Assembly (NCBI GenBank): GCA_030737835.1
Contig: JAUJYN010000025.1
Coordinates: 1,736,001 to 1,800,000, forward strand
DNA: 64,000 nt
Direction of reading: 5' to 3'
Origin: Acorus gramineus
Taxonomy: Eukaryota > Streptophyta > Magnoliopsida > Acorales > Acoraceae
Each line of letters starts with the position of its first letter. Position 1 is the first letter of the stretch. Shown in pieces: positions 57,378 to 64,000 of the stretch. Below the pieces are notes generated by a model that worked only from the letters and a program-made list of their open reading frames with translations, had not been told where the DNA came from and made no database searches. Both the position numbers and the translations under genes were made by a program.

Positions 57378-58757
57378 ATGCCTCCTCGCAGAGGACGGCG
57401 CGGACGTGGTCCCTCTCGACCTTTGGAGGTTTCCGGACCTACCAGAGGCGAGGATGCTACTGGAGAGTCCTCGGCTGTGAGGCCAGGATCGGCGCAGGAG
57501 CCTCCTGCATGGGAGCGCGCGTTCGCGCGGATAGCGGATTTGGTGGAGACTCAGACCAGGGCACTGGAGGCCCAGACTAGAGTATTGGCTGAGCAGGCGC
57601 GAGAGATTCAGGAGCTGAGGGCGGCCCGTGATGCAGTTCCACAGGTCCCCTTGGTGGCAGATCCGCCTGTGGTACCCGACGTACCCCCAGTCCCCGTGGT
57701 GGTTCCGGCGGTGAGAGTTCAGGATCCCCAGAGAGGGAGGTGGGGCTAGAGGCTGCAGCGCGAGTGCATCAGAGTGGCCTCGCTGCCTTTCTGAAGCTCC
57801 ACCCTCCCGAGTTCCATGGCCAGACGGCGGATCCCCTTGCCCCAGAGCGTTGGTTGATGGAGGTGGATACGATCTTCTCGACCATGCATTGCACCGATCG
57901 CCAGCGAGTCTCCCTGGCCACCTTATGCTGAAGGGTAGCGCCGCCGACTGGTGGGCTACTAGATCAGTGGACATCCCTGAGGGAGTGGAGCAGCTTTTAT
58001 GGGCGGGATTCCGGAGGTATTTCCTGGAGGAGTACTTCCCGTTCTCGACGCGCCAGATAGTGATGCAGGAGTTTGAGCAGCTGACGCAGGGCTCTATGTC
58101 TGTCGCTGACTACTCCACGCGCTTCACCAGGCTTTCCAGATTTGCCCCAGCCTTGGTGATGGATGAGGAGACGAGGTGCCGTCGTTTTGAGCTTGGTCTC
58201 AGCAGCGCCATTCGGGTGCATGTCACCTCCCAGGCTTTCACGAGGTACTCTGACTTGGTGTCTCGGGCGAAGACAGTCGAGCGAGACCTCGGGATCCTCG
58301 TGAGGGTTTCGACCCCTTCTGCAGACCAGAGGCCTCCCAGGAGCCAGGACCAGGGACAGCGCAAGAAGAAGAGGCCCCGCTTTGATCAGTTAGCGGCTGC
58401 CTCTCCTCCAGCAGATGTGGTGCCAGTGCGAGGTCCAGCACCCATTGCGGCAGTGCCGATCCAGGCCAGGCGACCAGAGACGCGGCGCTGTTACCACTGT
58501 CAGCGCATCGGGCATATCTTGTATAATTGCCCCGATGCTGGCCGACCCCGCGTGCTGCCTCCGCAGCAGCAGCAGCAGTTACAGCAGCAGCCTCAGCGCC
58601 AGCAGCAGCAGCCTCAGCGTCAGCAGCAGCAGCCACAGGGTGGCCGTGTTGACCAGAGGAGGCAGCCAGCGCAGCCGGCGAGGCGTGCCCCTGCTCCTCA
58701 GCCGCAGTTTGTTCAGGGCCGAGTGGCAGCGCTTTCGGCAGAGGAGGCTCAGGCAGC
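57378..58757 (+). pseudogene. gag: E3 gag, two frameshifts plus one at the protease boundary
   Basis: The ATG at 57378 opens MPPRRGRRGRG. The frame is lost near 57728, where a few bases are missing compared with E1, and again near 57924 (one base missing before ATGCTGAAG). From about 57925 to 58745 the capsid block (WWATRSVDIPEG, YFPFSTRQIVMQEFEQL), the basic linker and an intact CX2CX4HX4C knuckle (CYHCQRIGHILYNC) are open, followed by the CAG-rich tail (58562-58640). A third deletion near 58758 (about 5 bases) breaks the continuity with protease. E1 and E2 show that gag and pol normally share a frame. Confidence 0.92.
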
Positions 58758-61700
58758 ATGGTCCAAGGTATTGTTCAGATCTCCCAGCTCCCTGCATATG
58801 TGTTGTTTGATTCCGGAGCCACACACTCGTTCGTGTCTCCCGCTTTTGCGAGACGGACGGGCGTGGCGTCCGCCCCTTTAGATGCTATCCTGGAGATATC
58901 ATTGCCCGTAGGAGACCGTATTCTCCTCCGTTCTGTGTACCGAGGGTGTACGGTGGTGGTTGCGGAGCATGAGTTTCCGGTGGAGTTGGTGGAGCTCGCT
59001 ATGACGGACTTTGATGCCATCCTGGGAATGGATTGGCTTGCAGCTAGTCACGCCAGCATCGACTGTTTTGCCAAGTCGGTGTCTTTCCACCTTCCGGGTC
59101 GGAGGTCTTTCCAGTTCGTGGGCGATCGTGACGTAGCCCCTTTGGGGTTCGTGTCGTCCATCCAGGCGTGGAGACTCCTTCAGGGAGGATGCGAGGGCTT
59201 TCTGGCGTACATTGCTCAGGAGGACGCACCGCTGCTGGCAGATATCAGTCAGACTCCGGTCGTGGCAGAGTATCCCGAGGTTTTCCCCGATGATCTTCCG
59301 GGATTACCGCCGGATCGCGCGATCGAGTTTGAGATCAATCTGATTCCGGGGACCGAGCCGATTTCGAGAGCTCCGTACCGGATGGCCCCTGCAGAGCTGA
59401 GGTTGCTCAAGGAGCAGTTGGAGGAGTTGCTGGAGAAGGGCTTCGCACGTCCGAGTGTTTCTCCGTGGGGAGCCCCTGTTCTGTTCGTCCGGAAGAAGGA
59501 CGGTTCGCTGCGGCTTTGTATCGATTACAGGCAGCTGAACAAGCGGACAGTGAAGAACAAGTACCCCTTGCCGCGGATCGACGATCTGTTTGACCAGCTC
59601 CAGGGAGCGCGAGTCTTTTCTAAGATCGATCTCCGCTCGGGCTACTATCAGCTGAAGATCCGGGAGTCAGACATTCCGAAGACGGCCTTTCGTACCCGGT
59701 ATGGGCACTACGAGTTCAGAGTACTGCCGTTCGGGTTGACGAATGCGCCGGCGGCCTTCATGGATCTGATGAACCGGGTGTTTCGGCCCTTCCTCGACTC
59801 CTTTGTGGTAGTATTCATCGATGACATATTGGTGTACTCGAGGAGTCTTGAGGAGCATGCTCACCATCTTCGCACTGTCTTGGAGACTTTGGCCAGACAT
59901 CAGTTGTTCACCAAGTTCAGCAAGTGCGAGTTTTGGTTGGAGCGTATGGCCTTTCTGGGCCATGTGATATCCGGCGAGGGCATATCTGTGGACCCGGAGA
60001 AGACGCTCGCCGTGTCGAATTGGCGTCGACCGTCGAACCCCACAGAGATTCGGAGCTTCCTGGGCTTGGCGGGTTATTACAGGAGGTTTGTCGAGGGTTT
60101 CTCGAAGATAGCTGTACCTCTTACCCGCCTCACTCGGAAGGATGTCCGGTTCGAGTGGTCCCCTGCTTGTGAGGAGAGCTTCCTAGAGCTGAAGCGAAGG
60201 CTCACCTCAGCGCCAGTTCTTACCCTTCCGTCTGGGAGTGGTGGGTTCGCAGTTTACTCCGATGCATCGCAGTTGGGTGTGGGTTGCGTCCTGATGCAGC
60301 ACGGTAAGGTTGTGGCTTACGCGTCGCGTCAGTTGAAGCCCCATGAGCAGAATTACCCCACCCACGACCTTGAGTTGGCAGCGATCATCTTTGCGCTGAA
60401 GATGTGGAGGCATTACCTCTATGGCGAGGAGTTCGAGCTCTTTACTGATCATAAGAGCTTGACATATTTGCAGTCCCAGCCGGAGCTCAACATGCGTCAG
60501 AGACGTTGGGTCGAGTTCCTGACGGACTATGATTGTGACATCGCTTACCATCCGGGTAAGGCGAATGTCGTGGCAGATGCTCTCAGCAGGCAGCCCTTGG
60601 GCATGGCCGCCCACATGGCTGTACGTCGTTGGAGGCTTCTGGAGGAGGCCGCTTGCTGGATCAGTGTTCGAGAGACTCCTGCGGGTGGCTTTTTGGCCAG
60701 GCTAGTGGTGCAGCCAGTTCTTCTCGACGAGATCCGCACGGCTCAGGCTCAGGATCCGCATTTTATAGTCCTCTCTGAGGGCGTCGCCCGGGGCGAGCGT
60801 CCGGACTACCAGATTCGCGAGGACGGGATCCTGCGGTTCAGAGGCCGAGTGTGCATTCCTGACGACGCAGAGCTGAAGCAGAAGATCTTGGACGAGGCCC
60901 ATCGTTCGAGGTACACAGTGCATCCTGGTGGCACGAAGATGTACAGGGGCCTTCGTCGTGGCTACTGGTGGCGCGGGATGAAGACGGATATTGCCCGTTT
61001 CGTTGCCCGATGCTTAGTATGCCAGCAGGTGAAGTCGGAGCATCAGCGCCCTGCGGGGAAGCTGCAGTCCATTGAGATTCCTCAGTGGAAGTGGGAGCAG
61101 ATCACCATGGACTTCGTCTCGGGTTTGCCGAGGTCACGTTCGGGTCGCGATGCCATCTGGGTGATCGTCGACCGGCTGACGAAGTCCGCTCATTTCCTCC
61201 CCATCCGACTCACCGATTCTCTGGACACCCTGGCGCAGTTATTTGTCTCCGAGATTGTTCGTCTCCATGGCACTCCCGTCAGCATCATTTCTGATCGAGA
61301 CGCGCGTTTACTTCGAGGTTCTGGCGTAGCCTCCAGCACGCCCTTGGTACGAACCTCCACTTCAGTACAGCGTTTCATCCGCAGACGGACGGCCAGTCGG
61401 AGAGGACGATCCAGACCCTGGAGGACATGCTGCGAGCCTGCGTTCTCGATTTTGGGGGCAGTTGGGAGAGGCACCTTCCGTTGGTGGAGTTTGCCTACAA
61501 CAACAGCTACCACTCGAGTATCCGGATGGCTCCTTACGAGGCGCTCTATGGCCGCAGCTGCAGGTCCCCCTTGTGTTGGGACGAGGTCGGAGAGCGCCAG
61601 TTGGAGGGACCAGAGATCATTCACCAGACCTCAGAGATGGTGAAGACGATTCGCGAGCGTATCCGAGTCGCTCAGAGTCGTCAGAAGAGCTACGCCGACC

Positions 61701-62149
61701 GTCGTCGCCGTGAGCTCGCCTTCGAGGTTGGTGACCATGTCTTCCTGAAGGTGTCCCCGATGAAGGGCATCTTCCGTTTCGGTGTGCGGGGCAAGCTGAG
61801 TCCGCGTTTTATTGGGCCGTTCCTCATCCTCGAGCGAGTTGGGGAGGTGGCCTATCGCATAGCTTTGCCCCCACAGTTGGCTCAGGCCCATGACGTCTTC
61901 CATGTCTCGCAGCTGAGGCGCTATGTCCACGATCCTGCTCACGTCATCTCGTTCGAGCCGCTCGTCTTCGAGCCGGACTTGTCATTCGTCGAGCAGCCGA
62001 TTGAGATCCTGGACCGCCACGAGAAGAGGCTCCGCACCAAGACCGTCCAGCTGGTCAAGGTGCGATGGCAGCACCGTTCTGGTGCCGAGGCCACTTGGGA
62101 GCTCGAGGACGCCATGCGTGACGCGTATCCGCATCTTTTCCCTTCTTAG
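58758..62149 (+). pseudogene. pol: E3 pol: protease, RT, RNase H, integrase, chromodomain
   Basis: Open for 850 codons in one frame from 58758. Protease is [14 protein letters not shown] near 58800-58840. RT runs about 59280-59990 ([44 protein letters not shown]). RNase H is about 60240-60590 ([22 protein letters not shown]). The integrase HHCC region is at 60890-61050 and the DDE core follows ([16 protein letters not shown]). Near 61306 one base is missing and the reading moves to another frame, where [19 protein letters not shown], the GPF module and the chromodomain-like C-terminus finish at 62149. All visible catalytic residues are kept; this single frameshift inactivates integrase. Confidence 0.94.
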
Positions 62150-62181
62150 ATGTTCTTGTATTTATTTTGAGGACAAAATTT

Positions 62182-62197
62182 CCTAAGGGGGGGAGAA
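62182..62197 (+). promoter_or_regulatory. E3 polypurine tract
   Basis: CCTAAGGGGGGGAGAA directly precedes the 3' LTR start at 62198. Confidence 0.88.
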
Positions 62198-62454
62198 TGT
62201 TATATATGTGTCACTTTTTGCCTTCTGGTAACCATTGGGACATTCTGGCAGTTTTTCGGTTTTTTTCGTTTTTCGATCGGAACCGCTAAAATTTTAGACT
62301 GTTAGCTATCATCCTGAGTTTGAGGACTCCGATTGAAAATCTAACTGCATATTATGTGTCCTGGTGCCATTCCAAGCCACTCACGAAAATTTCATCGAAT
62401 TCCGGTAACGTTTCAGAATTTCACAGTTCCGAAGCGTATCCGGGTTTTGACAGA

Positions 62455-62560
62455 GCGAGAAGTCATTGGGAGACTTGACTTGGTCAATGTGGGCGCATGA
62501 CTTGGTCAAATGGTTTTGGATTTTAGTGTGGTTGGGTTGACTAGGGTCAAACCTCACCTA
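62455..62560 (+). promoter_or_regulatory. W-box cluster of the E3 3' LTR
   Basis: GACTTGACTTGGTCAA and further TTGACT/GGTCAA pairs occur here, about 90-190 bp upstream of the TATA-like box. Confidence 0.5.
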
Positions 62561-62647
62561 AGTGCACTTAAACCTCACTAATCCAAGCCTAAACCTAATT
62601 AGGGCTAAGCTAAGTGTGGGTGTGAGAGTGTGTGGTGTGTGTGTGAG

Positions 62648-62657
62648 TATAATAAAA
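62648..62657 (+). promoter_or_regulatory. TATA-like box of the E3 LTR
   Basis: TATAATAAAA is followed by a pyrimidine-rich CTCTCTCTCC leader at 62704-62725. The 5' LTR copy reads TACAATAAAA (54798-54807). The assignment is by position and composition only. Confidence 0.4.
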
Positions 62658-62786
62658 TCCCACGACTACAAACAGCCCTCCTATTCATCATCTTCTCCAA
62701 AATTTCTCTCTCTCCCTCTCTTTAATCCCCCCTTTTGACCTAGTTCAAGTGGTGGAAATCAAAAACCCTAAGAAGAGAAAAGATAG

Positions 62787-63751
62787 GTATTGTCCCGATC
62801 TATCTTCCGGTGGTCTCGGATTCGAGTTCCCTCTTGTGTGACCCCCTCTCATGGTCTCTTTTCTCCTCTGATTGCAGCCCACTTAGGCTGAGTTGAAGGC
62901 TTGGTGGTGGTGGCCTTGGTGGTGGTATTTTCGGTGCGCGAAGAGCACCCGAGCTCCTTCCCTTCCCTTCCTCTCCTTTGGGTGAGTTTCCTTTCCTTCC
63001 ATTTCTTGTCTAGATGTATGTTTAGGTGTGTTTTTGGGGGTGAAAGATGTGTTTGGTGGTTTGGGGGCTGTTGGAGGGCTGAGAGGGGTGGTAGAGCCGG
63101 CTCGGGCATGCGGGCTCCTCGGCGCAGGCAGGCAGGCAGTGCGGGCTCCTCGGCGCAGGCAGGCGGGCAGGCTGGCAGGCACTGGGCGCGTGCTGCCAGG
63201 TGCGCTCGGTGCGTGCTGTCGGGCGTGCGCGCGGGCGGCGCGTGCGGGTGCTGCGTAGGGGCGCAGTACGCGGGTTGAGCGGGTGATGTGCGGGTGCTGC
63301 GCAGGGGGCGTAGTGCACTCAGGGCGAGCGGGGAGTACGTGCGTAGCACTGCGCTGGGGCGCAGTGCAGGCGGGGCGCTGCGCTGGGGTGCAGTGCGCGC
63401 GGGTGCACCCAGGGCTGGACGCTCGGTGCGCGCGGCATGCGGTGGGTCTGGGCGTGTAGGCTGGGCTCGGCAGCGTGTCCGGGCATGCGGGCAGAGGGCT
63501 CGACAGTGCGTCTGGGCGCGCGAGCTGGGGCGCGGCTGTGCGCCCGGGGTGGGTGGCCGTGCGGATGATTGCCCGGGGGTTCGGGAGTGAGTCGGGGTGC
63601 TCGGGCTCACGTGCGTACGGGCCGTATGTACGCTTGTCCGAGTGTTGTGTATTTTAGGGTATTTTTGTATGTATTGGTATATTTTACTCACCGTGTTAAA
63701 TACCGTTCTTGCAGATCTTGACGGACGGTCACGCGATGACCCGGGTATTGG
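62787..63751 (+). other. Putative leader introns in the E3 3' LTR
   Basis: Donor GATAG/GTATTG at 62787 pairs with acceptor TGATTGCAG ending at 62877 (91-bp intron). Exon 62878-62981 has 104 nt. Donor GTGAGTTT at 62982 pairs with TTCTTGCAG ending at 63714 (733-bp intron). Exon 63715-63750 has 36 nt and a donor GTGAGTGG at 63751. All three frames of the 104-nt exon have stops, which argues against a coding role. Confidence 0.55.
63100..63640 (+). repeat. GC-rich alternating tract of the E3 3' LTR
   Basis: It opens with tandem GCAGGCAGGCAG-type units and lies in the predicted intron 62982-63714. Confidence 0.7.
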
Positions 63752-64000
63752 TGAGTGGGACAATCCAACCCAGTAGGGAGGCGTTATATGCACTTGGGCG
63801 TGTACCGTCCTCCCCTGGGGCACCATAGTTTAATATTAACTTGTATAATATGTAATCTATGCAAGCATGATTAGTATGTAGTATGCATGCTACCCTAGAC
63901 CTTGTATGTTAGGGACTTGCACCCTTAGTATATGTGTAAGAGCCATGCATCCTGACTCCATGTTTTCATGCTAGGAAAGCATCGACCTATGCATGTATCC

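Larger units (their letters stand above)
54346..64000 (+). mobile_element. Chromovirus E3, + strand, running off the window
   Basis: It has a 5' LTR (54346-57257), PBS, gag-pol, PPT and the first 1.8 kb of the 3' LTR. It is the most complete element here: every domain from gag to chromodomain is present and damage is limited to small indels. The TSD cannot be tested because the right end is outside. Confidence 0.93.
62198..64000 (+). mobile_element. E3 3' LTR, first 1803 bp
   Basis: It starts TGTTATATATGTG and is cut by the window end. It is slightly better preserved than the 5' copy: the TATA-like box and the donor after the 36-nt exon are intact. Confidence 0.93.

Overview
This window is plant nuclear DNA made almost entirely of retrotransposons inserted into one another. 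I see no host protein gene, rRNA, tRNA or CRISPR array. The plant features are a LINE with a DUF4283-type ORF1 and a zf-RVT domain, Ty3/gypsy chromoviruses with an initiator-Met tRNA primer site (closest to the Tekay/Del clade), and C-to-T decay at both CG and CHG sites. A flowering plant is likely; the species cannot be read from the sequence.

The oldest layer is one LINE on the + strand (about 64-36903), cut into four pieces by three insertions that each keep a perfect 5-bp target-site duplication (TSD). These are a solo LTR at 3017-5591 (ATTTG), a solo LTR at 7089-10870 (AATTT), and a 24.6-kb composite at 11336-35916 (TTTGG). The composite is a minus-strand chromovirus, E1. Its left LTR holds two further nested LTRs and a + strand LTR. 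Its reverse transcriptase gene is split by a composite solo LTR (24772-30712, TSD AGTAC). A fourth insertion starts at 36904 inside the LINE RNase H domain.

From 36904 on, LTR fragments surround a second minus-strand chromovirus, E2 (40407-48947, TSD CACTC), whose protease-RT-RNase H region is largely deleted. Next comes a piece of a different, Tat/Ogre-like element with a broken antisense ORF (50710-53525), then a + strand LTR fragment. Last is a third, + strand chromovirus, E3 (54346 to beyond the window), with nearly complete gag-pol damaged by small indels. In E1-E3 gag, protease, RT, RNase H, integrase and a C-terminal chromodomain read as one polyprotein between LTRs of 2.4-2.9 kb.

I use three LTR groups, named by their first bases in element orientation: A (TGTTATATATGTG), B (TGTTATGCCTGTG) and C (TGTTGTGTCTGTG or TGTTATGCTTGTG). 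All end in nearly the same block, closing in GGGGCGTGACA. The most interesting signal is inside the LTRs: consensus-like splice donors and acceptors recur at matching places in groups A, B and C and bound a constant exon of 36 nt (37 nt in one copy). The largest predicted intron holds a CpG-dense alternating purine-pyrimidine tract, and upstream lies a cluster of WRKY-type W-boxes. This looks like a conserved spliced leader within the LTR. All comparisons were made by eye, so similarity statements are approximate.
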